Below are positions 33,801 through 48,087 of a DNA stretch of 64,000 nt, piece by piece. Location of the stretch: positions 135,748,190-135,812,189 of the forward strand of contig CM048553.1 in the NCBI GenBank assembly GCA_026413225.1, in the 5' to 3' direction. Origin of the DNA: Otis tarda. Lineage: Eukaryota; Chordata; Aves; Otidiformes; Otididae. The translations under genes were made by a program, and so were the position numbers. The notes beneath the pieces are model-generated. The model was not told where the DNA came from, did no database searches, and worked only from the letters and a program-made list of their open reading frames with translations. Each line of letters begins with the position of its first letter. Within the stretch, counting starts at the first letter, position 1.

Positions 33801-36751
33801 TCATTTCTAATGGTACTTCTAAGGTAAATTAACAGCCCAGTTCACTCTGATGAGATAGCGTGTTACAAAAACCAGATGTTAAGCAAATATTCACTTTTTG
33901 TGTAAGTAGCTTGGTTCAAAAAAAGTAGTGCCTAACACGATTAACTTCTTCAGAGTATTGGCTTCTGCTTTCTTTTCTTATCTTTGAAAAGACAGCAGTG
34001 AGAATATTTTGATATAACTACCTAGTGGGTTGCATCCTAAGGTCAAATACAGGACTTAGCTTTGTTTCTGACCTCTGATGAAAAAGGATTAATATTCACA
34101 GCTCTCACTCTTCTGCAGTACTAGGTTTACCTTTCATTAAGATGAAGGAACTATTCTCAACATCTCCTGTTGAATCAGTATAGCTGTATCAATTATAGCT
34201 CAAAGATTAAACAAAACACACGCAAAAAAAGAGGGAGAGAGCAAGTGTTAGCCCTGCACTTCTATCATTTAGGAAGGGCAGAACAGGATGATAGCTTCTA
34301 CTGTAAACACAGGGAATTTTATACAAACAATTTCATTTCAACTTACTGGATAAAATATGTGAAACTTGTAGGAGTGAAAATCAAAAGGAAAATACTTTGA
34401 ATAGGCCTGGCCTGTATGGTACTCATGACCTGTTTGGCCTCCACTTCACAAGGGTCTGCTGTTAGTGATTGGATTTGATTTAGGCACTCCTTTGATTCAG
34501 CAACAAAAGGTAGAAGACTAATGACTCTATGAGCAAGTCAGGCTCCACTTCTTGCTTCTCCTGGACTTTTTATTTCCAAAAATAACATTGATTATACTTC
34601 TGGTAACATGTGACCAGCTCTAAGAGAAGCCGTAGGGGCTAGTATTTCACCATTAAGAGTCACTCCTACTAAACAGTGAGACAAGTTTAAAAAGAAGAGC
34701 ATTTCATGGCCAGAAAGTCCTATATTGATTTGGATGACCTACTATTTTCACTTTATCATTACAAGAAGGGCTTTATTTATGTTCAGGTAATGCTGTGAAT
34801 AATTCATTTTCTTTTTTTACTTAGATTTTTCAGGGTGATGTGAACAAACAGCTATTCTTCCATCTGCAAATTTGAAATTGCTAGATTGTTATTAGCACAT
34901 GTTCTCCTAATTAAAAATAATTCTTCTAATTCTGACTCTTCTACCCTGCGGCTAGGAAATTCCTACAAAAATATTTTAAAACTTAACTGATTTCCTTTCC
35001 TTTTAGTTGATTGCCTCTTTAACTTCAATATTCCAACCTCTCCACAACAGCATCTTTCTTTACTTTTAAGGTTACCTCTACACAGCTGTCCCATAACTTA
35101 AGGAGAAGGGTAACTTAACCTTCTCTGACTCAAAGTACTGAAATTAGTTTACAGCCATTTGAAATACCAGTCTGTACCCTGTCCCCACATAACTCTGGAG
35201 TGATTCTTCTATACATACAACAGCTATGCGAGACAGTTACTTACACTAGTGATTCTTCTACTTGCCATCAGCTATCATGCTCTTTGATTCTGGGTCTGCT
35301 GAGATATGTGCATATGGTAAATTTAAAAAAAAACAAAATTCCTTCTCTGAAATTATGAGGGGAAAAAATAATTTGATGGCATTATTTCTCTGCTTAAAGT
35401 TCACCATGTCCATAAGTCTTTGGAATACTTTGTCTTAAGTATTAGGAGTTATACTTGAATGTTCTTAGACTCCAAAGTACTGTGTGCTGGAGAAAAACCT
35501 AGACAAAAAGATTCCAAATGTGATATACTATGTTTGATGGTAAGCTGAATGTTTGCTTTTTCAGGTCACTAGTGCTGGAAGTCCACTTCTATTTAAGGAA
35601 GAAAAAAACCTCACAGAACACCTGAAGAATTTAAGACAGTGGTTAAAATAGGGTGCTTTTTTTCCCCTCCTGTATTAGACTTTACTAATGTATTTGATAT
35701 CATTTCAGGTTTAAGCTTGTTCTTGGAACAATGAAAGTTTTAGCAGTGCAAGAAAAGAGATTTATTTACTGTTTAAAAGCTCAATCAGTTCTGTAAAAGC
35801 TGGAAAGAATCCATTTCCCTTCTGTTATAGAGTTAGCTTGGTTACGGCTCTCACTGCTACAAAACTGCCATTTCGTATTCAGATAAAATATGACTTTTTT
35901 TTTTCTCTCCCCAGCCATTAATCAAAAACACTAGTAAGTTCATGATTAAGCAGTTTATGAAGAGCAGTAAATTTTATCAGGGAAAGCAAGAGATTTATGT
36001 CTCTCTTTAAAATTATAGTTTTTCCAGAGTTATAAAGCAGTAGACCAGTAGTTAGTTTTTCTTCAGATGAAATCCTGGAAAAGTTCTTAATTACAACTTT
36101 CCTATTTATTCATACATGACTGTTTGTTCTTTAGCAAAGACCCTCTGTTTTTAAGGGCATCGAACTGATGGAGGTGGGCTAGAAGCAAAACACTGTGAGC
36201 TTCTGGATAACACCATTCTTCTGCTTCCTTCTATGTGCATGTGTATGCACATGTATGAGTATGGAGGATGAAACCTACTCATACCTCCAGTTACTCTGAT
36301 TTTTTGCATCCTCAGCCCCTGTGTATCATGAGAAAAATGTTCCTTCCATAGCTTAGCAAAACTTTCCCCCATTTTCACCCCCAATCCTAATGTCAGCTAA
36401 GAAAATCCATGAATCTTGTTGTCAGTAATATAGTTATTAATTTTTACTTGTATAATCATCCAAAATTCCTTTCTTCCTCCTTCCCATTTAGCAAAATGTC
36501 TATTAAACCTTCTGATTTCCCTCTTCAGCTCCTCCACAATCACTAAACATTGTGTTATCTCTTAGGTGCTTATCTTGATTTCTGCCATGCCAGCATCTGA
36601 GAATCCTGAGATCCTATATCACTTTGTTGTGAGACCACTAGACTTCTTTTGCTTTTCAGTCAGTGATCCGGTGCTGTGTCATGCTTAAAATCATGCTATG
36701 TGTTATAGCAGGTCTCCTTCATCTGCTTCCTGACTCTAATATACCATAGAC
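27861..36751. other. Upstream intergenic DNA, repeat-poor
   Basis: About 9 kb of AT-rich DNA upstream of CNGB3. I recognise no CR1, LTR or exon. It contains homopolymer T runs (30669-30693 and 31198-31214) and many short accidental frames of 60-86 codons. In mammals the gene upstream of CNGB3 is CNBD1, in the opposite direction; no CNBD1-like exon is seen in this window. Confidence 0.5.
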
Positions 36752-37231
36752 CCATAGAATCATAGAATGGTTTGAGTTGGAAGGGACCTTTAAAGGTCAT
36801 CTGGTCCAACCTTCCTGCAAGGAGCAGGGACATCTTCAACTAGATCAGGTTGCTCAGAGCCCCATCCAGCCTGACCTTGAATGCCTCCCAGGATGGGACA
36901 TCTACCACCCCTCCAGGCAATCTGTTCCAGAGTTTCACAATCCTCATGGTAAAATTTTTTTTCCTTATGTCTAATCTAAGTCTACCCTCCTTTAGTTTAA
37001 AACCATTACCCCTTGTCCTGTTGCTACAAACTCTGCTAAAAAGTTTGCCCCATCTTTCTTATAAGCCCCCTTTAAGTACTGAAAGGCCGCTCCTTGGAAC
37101 CTTCTCTTCTCCAGGCTGAACAGCCCCAACTCTCTCAGCTTGTCCTGATAGGACAGGTGCTCCAGCCCTCTGATTATTTTTGTGGCCCTCCTCTATACTC
37201 GCTCCAACAGGTCCACTTCCTTCTTATGTTG
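36752..37231 (-). mobile_element. CR1 LINE, 0.48 kb, diverged
   Basis: Plus-strand start CATAGAATCATAGAATGG, then the 3'UTR and C-terminal ORF2 region. It ends near the stretch encoding KEVDLLERV. The minus-strand frame is broken. Confidence 0.92.
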
Positions 37232-39400
37232 TGGGGCTCATGAGTTAAAAAGTCCTGCTATTTACCAGTACACACATTGAGCAATTTTGAAGGTAATTCT
37301 AAAGCCCAAATAAAAGATTGGGTTTTGTAGCTTCATCCGTCCTTTTCATACCCGTAAAAAGTACTCTGCTCTTTGGTAAGAGCTAAGTGCTAGATCTAAA
37401 AAGACGTTTCATTGCTTACTTTCCTATAAAGTCAATAAATACTAAATGACTACTGCAATTTAAGGCACACATAAATCCCTTTTGTGAATGTAATCCTGAA
37501 TGCTTAGGGAACAGGTCTGGTGAATTTACAACAAAATACTATGGATTTAGAGCCTCCTGCTGCAGTCTCTACTCTCCTGCTGGATAGTACTTAAAACTGT
37601 TCACGTATTAATTTATTCTAGTAGATAACATTGTACGAAAAGGAGCCTCTTGTGTCATCAAGTCTTGCTTCCCTGTTACAGCAGGTAGATATGTATTACA
37701 GTCTTCTGGAAATTAACCACACTTCATCTCAGACATTAGTCAAACTTTTGGCTACCACTTTGCCATCCCAAGGTTGTTCTGAAAATGTGCATAGCCTGTA
37801 GTTAAATTACTGATTTGTCCTGCCATTTCTCACAATAACCAAGCTCTACTTTTAGCACTACTCCTGCTTTAGTGCTGCCCTCAGGCACAAGTGATGGAGA
37901 AATTGTCAGATAATTGCACCACTGTCAGCTGGACAAAAGTATAATCTTTTTCATACACTGTCAGCTGTATTGGTTTTGAAGGACGAAAAGAGGTAAAACC
38001 AGTAACAAATATTTTCTAAGTGTGCAGGCTATGATTGCGGACTCACAGGAGGAGCAGCCTGTGTGGTAAGATAATGTCATATCTTTACAGTTTCTTTTAA
38101 TATAGACTGAAAATTATATCTTGCTATTTCTAAATGAAATAAGGAGTTCATACAGTATACACAAACATTTAAATATAAACATTTCTTCGTATTTATTTTT
38201 TGGGTAGGAGCAAGCAGATTTTGCTGTCCTGCTCTATAGCAAAATAACATGAGATAAATATGTCCTACTGGATGAGCTACACAGTTTATGCATTCCCATT
38301 GGATTCAGTAGCCTAACCACATGCAAAGCTAAAAATGGCTTTGAGGTGCTTACCGCCTATAGAATCTGCCAAGAAACCAGATGTCACTGATTGAAAAATA
38401 CAATAACTTCAGCTACCTACTATGCTTTAGACTTTGATAAATAGCAAGCTCCAAATCATTAGTCACTTTCTTGCCAGCTCTTTGTGTTGTATTAATTGTT
38501 TCTTAATCCTGCTGTGTATGTTATTTGCTCTCCTTTTTATGTTGATTTATTCTTTGTCACACACTTGTCCAATGAATTTGAAAATGACAATTTAGAAAAG
38601 GATTCCTTTGACAATAAGCACTGTGTTTAAAATCTGTGACTTGATACAGTTTATTTGATGTCTGGAGCCCAACAAAGTTTCTTCCAACCTGTTTTGGTAG
38701 CCAGAAAAAAAAAATCTTTAAATAAGGACATTGTTTTGCAAGTATACAGTGACAGAAGTATCCTAGGGATATGTTTTTGCCTTGAGATATATTTATTTTT
38801 GAAACATAGGTTTCAAGAATTCAAATCACGCTTTTTTGACTGCTACATTTTCTTTAAGAGGAGATATTATCCTTCAGGTCTCCATGTTAATATAATTTTT
38901 TGCATTTTTAGATATTTTATTCTTCTCTGTTGTACTACATACATTGTTTGTCTGTGGACAGTGCATAATGAGAAGTAAGTTTTGAATGGTAGTGGTTAAA
39001 GCCTGCTGTCATAGAAGTCTATATGTATGTATATATTTTCTTTGTAAATCCTTCTACTCCATTTTTTTCTACGTGCTAGTTTTCTCAGTAGAAAATCACA
39101 ATGTCTTTAACAGATGTTCCCGTACAAAGAAAGAACCACTGGTATACAGAGGTTTTTGTCTTTTTTTTTCTTTTAGTTATGAAGCTAAAAGAAGAGAAGG
39201 CGAAACTTTCTATTATTTCATATAATGAAAATATATTGCAAGGGAAAGGTTTTCACAGCATTTTCCATAAACTTATGCTTATTTTTATCCCTGTGTTTGT
39301 TTCTCCTCAGCATTTTTGAGACCCTATTATGACAGTATCTGAGTACATGTCCATCTTTTCACATATTTACTCTAATTTCTCTGCTATGTCTTAAGCAGTA
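37232..39400. other. Intergenic DNA without recognised features
   Basis: AT-rich unique sequence. The 107-codon frame at 38655-38978 is rich in Phe, Ile and Tyr because of base composition and has no known similarity. Confidence 0.5.
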
Positions 39401-40007
39401 TGGCACGGCCCACTCGGGACTCGTGATGGTTCTTTTAGTGCGATCTCGAAGTGCAAAATTACGGCGAACACGCCAAAGGGGTTGGTTTCAATCAAACAGC
39501 ACAAACTTTATTATTTTGCCCGTAAAGCAGCATGCGATAGGTCAAAGGGAGGGAAAAGCAAAAGTAAAGATGGGAAAAAAAAAAGAATAATAGCTACCAC
39601 CGCGGGTCCAAGGCGTCCCTATGGTCCCAGGTCCAGGCAGTGTCCCTCCAGTCCTCACGATCGATGTCAATCCTTGGTGGGGAGAGCTCTTTGGGGGTCT
39701 CGTTAGGGGTCGACCTTTTATGCCAAGTAGCAAACCTTGCTCCTCCTTACTTCGGGGATCTCTGCCTGTTCTCGGCCCTTGGAATAGAAGTGTGGTTTTT
39801 TTTATATAAAGTTCTGTTAAAGGGCACTTTCTCACCGTTGTTTTTGAGACAGCAGTTGTGATTCATTCTCCTCGATAGCAGCTGCACGGTTATCTCTGCC
39901 AGTTTTGACAACAGGGATGAGCCATGGCACCTCCGCGTCACTCTGTCCGCTGTTTCAAGGATGTTGTACATTTTGTTGTTAGGCCAGAGTTGGCCTTGTC
40001 CATAACA
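39401..40007 (-). mobile_element. LTR-like element of a second ERV family
   Basis: A stretch with raised GC and CpG. On the minus strand it starts TGTTATGGACAAGG, has TATA-like TTATATAAAA (complement of about 39793) and CATAAAAGG (about 39720), then an AATAAAG poly(A) signal (about 39510). It continues through a U5-like tail ending ...CCGTGCCA at 39401. The order promoter, poly(A), short tail is that of a retroviral LTR. I found no matching target duplications, so the ends are uncertain and the 3' flank of the element may extend further. It is unrelated by eye to LTR family A. Confidence 0.5.
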
Positions 40008-43000
40008 GTTCCGTTCTCTTTCTGGGAAAAAAAAAACAACTGCATCTCAGGCAGGCTGCTCACAGCAACTCATGCCAAGTTGTGAGCCTAACTTTTAGGC
40101 CAGATCAAGTCCATAGTCCACCTGGAAGTCCTTGATGACAAGGTTGAGACATTAGGGTCATTTGTGCCTTTGTTGTCACAACATTATGAAAGGAATCAGA
40201 ACAACTGAGTTCTTGAGTTGGACTATTCAGATGAGTGCCTGTAGATGAAGTTACTTGATGTGATCTCTTAGCGTTCTTGTAGCGAAGCCACAAGAATGCA
40301 AATATCAAGAGCTCTTCTCTGACAGATGGGCAAATTTTGTTCAGTGGTGCATGTTAACTCTATAATAAGTCATAGCACAGAAAGCATGATACTGCAGTAG
40401 TACCCAGGGATGAGAGTATCCTTCTACATTTCCTTCCCATCTCAGAAGATGCACAGCTTTTCTATGTTCTGGACTGAGTCACCAAGTCCTGCTCTTGGCA
40501 TAATTTGTAGTTTAGAGTTCTCCTGCACCATCTTTTCCTTTCTATATAGGTGAAGACCATGGGTACTGTTCAATATTTTGTTTGCTTACCCTTTGCAAAG
40601 ATAATTCCAAAATAATACGGAGGGGTGGTGGATTTGAGATTTTTTGTTGTTTTTCCTGCACTCTCATCTGGGAAAAGATTTGTCCGGCTATTCAAAAAGA
40701 CCATATCTGTTAACAAACCTGTATTTCCTAACACTAATGTGCCAAATACATATATGTAACTGAAAAACACATGAAAGCCATGTGATGCTAAAATACAGAA
40801 TTCTGTATTTATGACATATATAAAGGATGTTATGCTTTTGTAGGAGGTACAAATATTTATACAACTTCAGAAATTCACTCCACAACTCTGAACAGACAAA
40901 TTAAACATAGTCTCTGCTAAGAAGAGTTAATGGTATAAAAGATAGGCACAAAGAAGGCAGGATATTTTCATAAATTTAAGAAATATGTGCGTATGTGGAA
41001 AAATTAATGAAGTATTCTCAGTTTTAACTGAGACTTAGTTGAGATTTTAACAGAGACTTAGTTGAAGAGAACAGGTGGTGCTCCATGCATGGGCTGAACA
41101 TGGCATGAATGATTAAAAGGGGAATAGAAGTGGCAATTAAATAAGCTATTGAAAACGAAACTAAGACTGGAAGAGCCAAGAGGCTATTTGGATGTTTAGT
41201 GGGAAAAATCCGAGATAAAAGAGCAATTTTCACAGAATGTTGAAGGTAAAAATATTGAGATATTTGCATATTGAGAAGGGAGAATTTTCTATAGAGCACA
41301 TGATGATTATACATGGTAGCACATTAGGACAAACAGGTAAATGTGAATTGATGTCACAGGCATGATGAATTCAGATGCCCCAAACTCTACTGGTGAGAAA
41401 AAGGGGAATAAACTCCACCTTAACACCTGCTTATAGTGGCACCTTAATACTGGAATAAGTCTTAAATTTACAGACTGTCCTTCCATTTCTGTTGTGATTT
41501 AGAGCCATAGTGAGTGGTTTCTCACACTGTTTTGGGGTTTGTTTGATTGTTCAGTAAATGTCTTCTTGGGAATAAAAAAAATTAAGGAAATAAAACACCG
41601 CTTTATTTATCTATGGATTCTGCTTTGTTATATGAAAGCATAAACTTTGGAGTTGCATCTTTGTATAGAGTGACCTCTGTTCTTGGTAGCTTCCTCTGAC
41701 ACTGTTTTTACTGATGAAAATTATGCTTGTGTGTGTACGTTTTCAATACTTTGTAATAATCCCACAGGATTTGTGAATCATGGACTGTCTGAGTCTGTGG
41801 TGAGAATTTGTGTTTGGATAGCAACATAAGTCTTGCAGTCTCTTGGGAGAAGAATTTTAATAGGATTTCTTCATATAGGTTTGCTTATTCGAAATAAAAA
41901 GTTTCAAATTACTTGAAAGAGATTTTGAGAATAAAGTCATTGAACAAGATACATAGTTTTCTAGAGAAAATGACAATAAGCAGAGGGAAAAAATTCCTGC
42001 AACTTTGAAAGCAAGCTAGTAGAGCAGTTACTGAGCCATAAACAAAAGGAGGCTCAAATATATTGGGTTCTTAAACAAAGCATATTTCAAAAATACCAAA
42101 TTCAATTTTCAACCAAGCAATCAATCACTCAAATTATACCTACTATGAAGGAAAGAAAGTCCTTTTCTTCAAATCAGTGCAAGGTGAAAGATTTCAAAGA
42201 ATAAATCCCAGTTGTGTTTCTGCAACATTTATTTCATATTTTCACCATTTACTGCTTTAGAACATTTTCAATGCTCCTTAGTTTATAAGAGGTTCACAAG
42301 AGGTTAATGGCAGTTCTTACTGGAACCACGCATTTAAAAATGGATGAATTCTTGCCCACTGTCCTGAGTGTACCACATCATTAAGTCTGTCCTTGTCAAG
42401 TCCATTTTATTTATTAAGGCCACTGTCACATAAATAAGCTTTTACATGATGTTGTATTACATTTACCATACATATCGAGTACTGTATTTGCAGTGGTTTA
42501 CATCTCCCAGCGATACGAAGTGATAAAATGCTGCTGATTGCATGCTGCATTTCTTATCTTTTTGATTGGACTTGGATGGTGATATGTCTCTGTTCAGTTT
42601 TACATTAGACATTTTTTTTTTGCATGGGAAAAAATGAAAAATTATTAATTTGAAACAAGTTTCTTGTAGAACTCCCTCTTATAGCTATGCCACAGATTCG
42701 GAGAGACAAAGCCTAGCAGTTTTCTGTCTGCAGCTTACCTGTCGGGGCATGTAGACTTTCTAGTGTATATGGGCAGCACAAACCTGTAAGAGCTTGTAAC
42801 GACACAAAGTCAGAATTAAGCTGTAATGAAGCAGTGTACGAGGAAAAGCAGGCTCTGAAGAAAATAAATTTGTCTTTTCGGTGTCTTGCCTTGCAGCAGC
42901 TTCTGTGCTAAGAAAAACTACCTTGGAAGTAGGGGTTGCATGAGAATCCTTCACTGCTGTGACTTCCCCCAAATCCATGGGATGGCTGTGTTAGATGGGA

Positions 43001-45409
43001 AGAGGCACCACAGCTAGGGACAGACCGGCAACAGGCTGTGCCTTGTCTCATCAGCCCCATTGCTACAGCTCTGCGCTCTCAGGGCTGTGGAGAGAGGGGG
43101 CCAGTTACTCTGAGGTCCTGTGCAGTTCTGCACAGTCATAAACAGGTTGTGTGGCAGGAGATGGCGCTGAAGGACGCACAGCGCATCTGAGGTTTGTGAC
43201 TGCTTTACAACTTCTGCCATGTCAATTGGTTTCTGTGACTGCTGCTCACATCAGCTTCAAGAGCAGGCATTTTAACACAGGGAGAGTGTTAAAACTTCAG
43301 ATTTAACTGGCTTTTAGATGGGCAAAATACCTCTGGGGCAGCAATTTAAGGGACCCAGGATAATCCTTCCAGAACAGCAGTATGTCCAGTTTGAAGTTAT
43401 GGTGAAAGCATAGCAGGAATGAATATTATAATTCTCTTTATGACCTCAAGGAAGGGAATTGAATTAGAGCTAGTGGAGAATTTTCCAGTGGAAAGGCTTT
43501 TTTTTTTTCTTCCATCAGAACTTGTTGCTTCAAAAAACCTGAACTTTTCCTGGAAAAGCACTTACAGAATCTGACAGGAAACACTCCTTAGGTGAGGGAA
43601 GAATTTTTTAATCCAGAAAAGAGCAGGAGAGAGACACATTTTTACTTTTTTTTTTTTAAATTTTAAAGGTTGCTTGTGGTTATGTGGATTAAATTTGTAT
43701 CTTGATTTATAATCTGTATAAAATTAGTAAGAGCTACACAAGGAAGACAGTTGAGAGCAGAATCATTCTATGAACAATCGCTTGTCTCATTTTTCTGTCA
43801 GTGAGATTTGGGGGCAACTCCAAACTATGTTATGCAGAAACTTGAATCTTTACACCCACGCACACCTCTTTCATCTTAACCACTCAGGTACTGGTAAGGC
43901 AGATGAAGATTTTTCACATTTTTCTAAAAGCAGGATTTTATGTCACAATAAAAAAAATATTTAAAACTGTCATAATACAGTTAAACTACTTAATATAAGT
44001 ATCAGAACTGGATGGCAAAGAGTCTCTGTCAGCAATAATTCAGTATTTTTTCAACTGGGCTAATCTTCTGGAGCTATGTTACAAAATTTTAAGAAAAGCA
44101 CCTTCAATCATAGAACTGAATTGATTAAGAGAGTGATGGTAGCAGTTCCCGTGGGAATTGTGTGCAATTGACCATGACACATACTTGTGGACAAGGTGGG
44201 TATTACTTCATATAAGGGTAGCTGTTCTTCAGCACTCCTTTCTCCATAGTTTTAAAAATCCTTCATGTGTACTCTTCTATTTTCTAATGCTGAACAATAA
44301 TATATTTTTTTTTTCTGAAGGCATCACTCACTGTGAAATTAAGTAATAACAGTCCTACCTGTAATCCTTTACAGGTAACTGCTGTAGCCCTTTCATCTGT
44401 GAGCCTCGATAATTTCTTGGAAAGTTGTTCTTTATTCTGTTTATAAATGCTTTTGTGTTTGCCAGTGTCAGCATAAAAGAGTCCAAGTCTGAGGGGAAAA
44501 TAAAAAAAAAAAAAAAGTATCTCTACCTTTCAGGATATATCCAAAGACAGTAAATTAGTGAATTGGTAAAAGCTTCTTGCAGAGTTCTGCAGCATCCACA
44601 TTTACAGTAAATCCCTAAGCATTATCAGGTTGAGTAAATAATACTGTAAACATAGAATTTTCATTGTTCTGCTTTAATTTAAGGTCAAAATTACACGGAG
44701 CATTGTATTAGGCTTTTAGAACAGCATGCAAAGTTTTCACAGAACCAGAAGATGAAAGTACTTCCAAGGGAGGATAAACAATCTTTTGTTGGGATTTACA
44801 GGATATACTTCTTCAGAATTTCTATGCTTTTGCAATTCTTTAAGCTACTCAAAACAAAAGTGACTCAAAGTGTAACAGAACAGTGTCACTTGCAACAGCA
44901 AAGTGTTAATGCTTTCAGCATGACTTTTTTGATAAAATCAGGCTTATACAGTCATGTTATCTGTCTTTAGTTTACCCCAATAATTTTTTTTATGTCCAGT
45001 TTAGTCAAATCTGAGAAAAAGGTATAAAATTCTCACAAAATTAGATAGAGATCTAAATTTGTTTTACTGCTGATACTGCAGGTTGGTGTTAGCCCTGAGC
45101 TGATCAAAGAGAAATCAGCCAGTCAGGAAGTCTATGAATACTTATCAGTCTGTTCATAGCTCTGAATCAACCAACTGCATGGTTGCTTGTGCTTAGTCAA
45201 AGTGACGGGGCAGGATGAAGGACAAGTCTGGGATCTCAAGGAGGAAAGGGAAATATAATATGCTGCCCTTGGGAGAGGTACTGTGGGACACACACTCAGT
45301 GATCACCGAGTTTTGCTATTTCTGCTTGGGAAATAACTTGGAAGGCAGCTGATGGCCACATTTTTTTATTTTAAGGAAAACAATTAAATGTAGGAATGTA
45401 TCTATAAAA
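40008..45409. other. Intergenic DNA without recognised features
   Basis: About 5.4 kb of mostly AT-rich DNA. A slightly GC-richer part is at 42870-43230. Poly-A/T runs occur at 43499, 43648 and 44502. I see no CR1, LTR or supported exon. Confidence 0.5.
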
Positions 45410-47589
45410 GATGAAGTCCTGGAGGGAAGCAGAGCCCAAGAAAGTTGGTTAATATTCAAGGATCACCTCCTCCAAGTTCAGGAGCGATGCATCTCAACAA
45501 AGAGGAAGTCAGGCAAAAACATCAGGAGGCCTTCATGGATGATCAAGGAGCTTCTGGACAAACTCAAGCACAAAGAGGAAGTCTACAGAGGCTGGAAGCA
45601 AGGACAGGTAGACTGGGAGTAATACAGAGAAATTGTTCAAGCAGCCAGGGATCAGGTTAGGAAAGCCAAAGCCCTGACAGTATTAAATCTGGCCAAGGCC
45701 ATCAAGGGCAACAAGAACAACTTCTATAGGTACATCAGAGATTAAAGGAAGACTAGGGAAAATGTGGGCCCTCTATGGAAGGAAAGAGGAGACCTGGTTA
45801 CCCAGGACATGGAGAAGGCTGAGGTACTCAATGACTCTTTTTGCCTCAGTCTTCACTGACAAATCCTCTAGCCACACTGCCCAAGTTTTAGAAGGTAAAG
45901 GCAGGGACTGAGAGAATGAAGAACTGCCCACTGTAGGAGAAGAGCAGGTTCAAGACCATGTAAGGAATCTGAAGGTGCACAAGTCATAGAATCATAGAAT
46001 CATAGAATGGTTAGAGTTGGAAGGGACCTTCAAAGGTCATCTAGTCCAACCCCGCCATGGGACCTCATGAGAAGCATCCGCAGGTCCTGAAGGAACTGGC
46101 AGAGGAAGTTGTCAAGCCACTATCCACCGTATTTGAAAAGTCTTGGTAGTCCAATGAAGTTCCCACTGACTGGAAAAAGGGAAACAAAACCCCTTTTTTT
46201 AAAAAGGAAAAAAAGAAAGACCCTGGGAACTACAGGCCAGTCAGTCTCACCTCTGTGCCTGGCAAGATCATGGAGCAGATCCTTCTGGAAACTATACCAA
46301 GGCACATGGAAAATAAGGAAGTGATTGGTGACAGGCAACATGGCTTTCGTAAGGGCAAATTGTGCTTGACAAATTTGGTGGCCTTCTATAACTGGGTTAC
46401 AGCTTTGATGGTTAAAGGATGGTCAACTGATGTAATCTACCTGGACTTGTGCAAAGGATTTGACACTGTCTTGCACAACATCCTTGTCTCTAAACTGGAG
46501 AGACATAGATTTGATTGCTGGACCATGTGCAGGATAAAGAATTGTCTGATCACACTCAGAGCTGTGGTCAACATGTTGATGTCCAAGTGGAGACCAGTGA
46601 TGAGTGGTGTTCCTCAGGGTCTATATTGGGACTGGTGTTGTTTAACATCTTTGTCAGTGACATGGACAGTGGGATTGAGTGGACCCACAGCAAGCTTGCG
46701 GATGACACCAAACTGTGTGGTGTGGTGTGGTCGACACGCTGGAGGGAAGGGATGCCATCTGGAGGGACCTTGACAGCTGGGAGAAGTGGGCCTGGGTGAA
46801 CCTCATGAAGTTTGTCAACCAGGCCAAGTGCAAGGTCCTGCACATGAGCTGGGGCAATCCCAAGCACAAACACAAACTGGGAGGAGAATGGATTGAGAGC
46901 AGCCCCGAAGAGAAGGACTTTGGGGTGTTGATTGAAGCTCAACATGAGCCAGCAATGTGCACTTGCAGCCCAGAAAGCCAGCAGTATCCTGGGCTGCATA
47001 AAAAGAAGCATGGCCTACAGATTGAGAGGGGCGATTCTCCCTCTCTAATCCACTCTCAAAAGACCTCACCTGGAGTACTGTGTCCAGCTCTGGAGCCCCC
47101 AGCATAAGAAGGACATGGACCTGTTGGAGAGAGTCCAGAGGAGGGCCACAAAGATGATCAGAGGGCTGGAACACCTCTTCTATGAAGAAAGGCTGAGACA
47201 GTTGGGGCTGTTCAGCCTGGAGAAGAGAAGGCTCTGGGGAGACCTCCTTATAGCAGCCTTCCACTACCTAAAAGGGGACTACAAGAAAGCTGGAGAGGGA
47301 CTTTTGACAGGGTCGTGTAGTGACAGGACAAGGGGTAATGGCTTTAAACTGGAAGAGGATAGATTTAGATTAGACATAAGGAAGAAATTCTTTACTGTGA
47401 GGGTGGACACACCGGACCAGGTTGCCCAGAGAAGCTGTGGATGCCCTATTCTTGGAAGCGTTCAAGGCCAGGCTGGATGGGGCTTTGAATAATCTGTTCT
47501 GGTGGAAGGTGTCCCTGCCCATGGCAAGGGGGTTGGAATTAGACAATCTTTAAGGTCCCTTCCAATCCAAACCATTCTATGATTCTATA
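45410..47589 (+). mobile_element. Long CR1 LINE, 2.2 kb, degenerate, with RT domain
   Basis: Longest CR1 in the window. From 45410 it has the linker after the endonuclease ([36 protein letters not shown]). It continues through the RT core ([19 protein letters not shown] with the motif-A aspartates, SGVPQG) and the C-terminal region to the 3' end at 47589 (ATTCTATGATTCTAT). The frame is broken by stops and shifts: TAA near 45616 and 45744, and a shift after SGVPQG near 46620. It is a dead copy. A 71-bp piece of another CR1 interrupts it at 45984-46054. The endonuclease domain is absent or unrecognisable upstream of 45410. Confidence 0.92.
45984..46054 (-). mobile_element. Tiny young CR1 inserted in the long CR1
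   Basis: Seventy-one bases, three CATAGAAT-type repeats followed by GGTTAGAGTTGGAAGGGACC and GTCATCTAGTCCAACCCC, i.e. only the 3' tail. The sequence is identical in type to the tail of the young copy at 19221. It interrupts the older plus-strand CR1 in the opposite orientation, so it is the later event. Confidence 0.9.
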
Positions 47590-48082
47590 ATCTATTTAGA
47601 AATATTTTTTGCCTACTGTCTTTTTGTAATGATTTGGCCTTTGGAGCAAGTGCTGTGTCTTCAAACTACAAAATTATACTGTTTTCAGTTACAAAATCAC
47701 ATCAACATTTTGAAAAGAGTCAAAAATGCCCTAGAAGTCTAATAAGTTTCTAATATAAGGTACATCCTGATATTACAGTTCAAGTTTTGGTTTAATTTAT
47801 TTTGAATAGTCCTCTCTAGTTGTTCTGCAGTTCTGCCTTGATAAACTACTGTAAAACCTACTATAGCCCTGGAGAGTTCCTACTGAGTGTTCAAAAATGT
47901 CATGTGTTTGAAACCTCCAGCCTGAAAAATACAAATTTTGTTGAGTGCTAATTTTGTTTCAATTGAAGTAGAGTTAAAAAGCATGAAACTGGAATAAATC
48001 AGTAACATTAGTGCAAAGGGCGTACAAAATAGTCTACGTAAGTCAAATGATTAGGACGGGTAAATCTCTTGACTGCTTCTTC
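47590..48082. other. Intergenic spacer between CR1 and LTR copy 4
   Basis: About 490 bases of AT-rich unique sequence, no feature recognised. Confidence 0.5.
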
Positions 48083-48087
48083 AGTGC

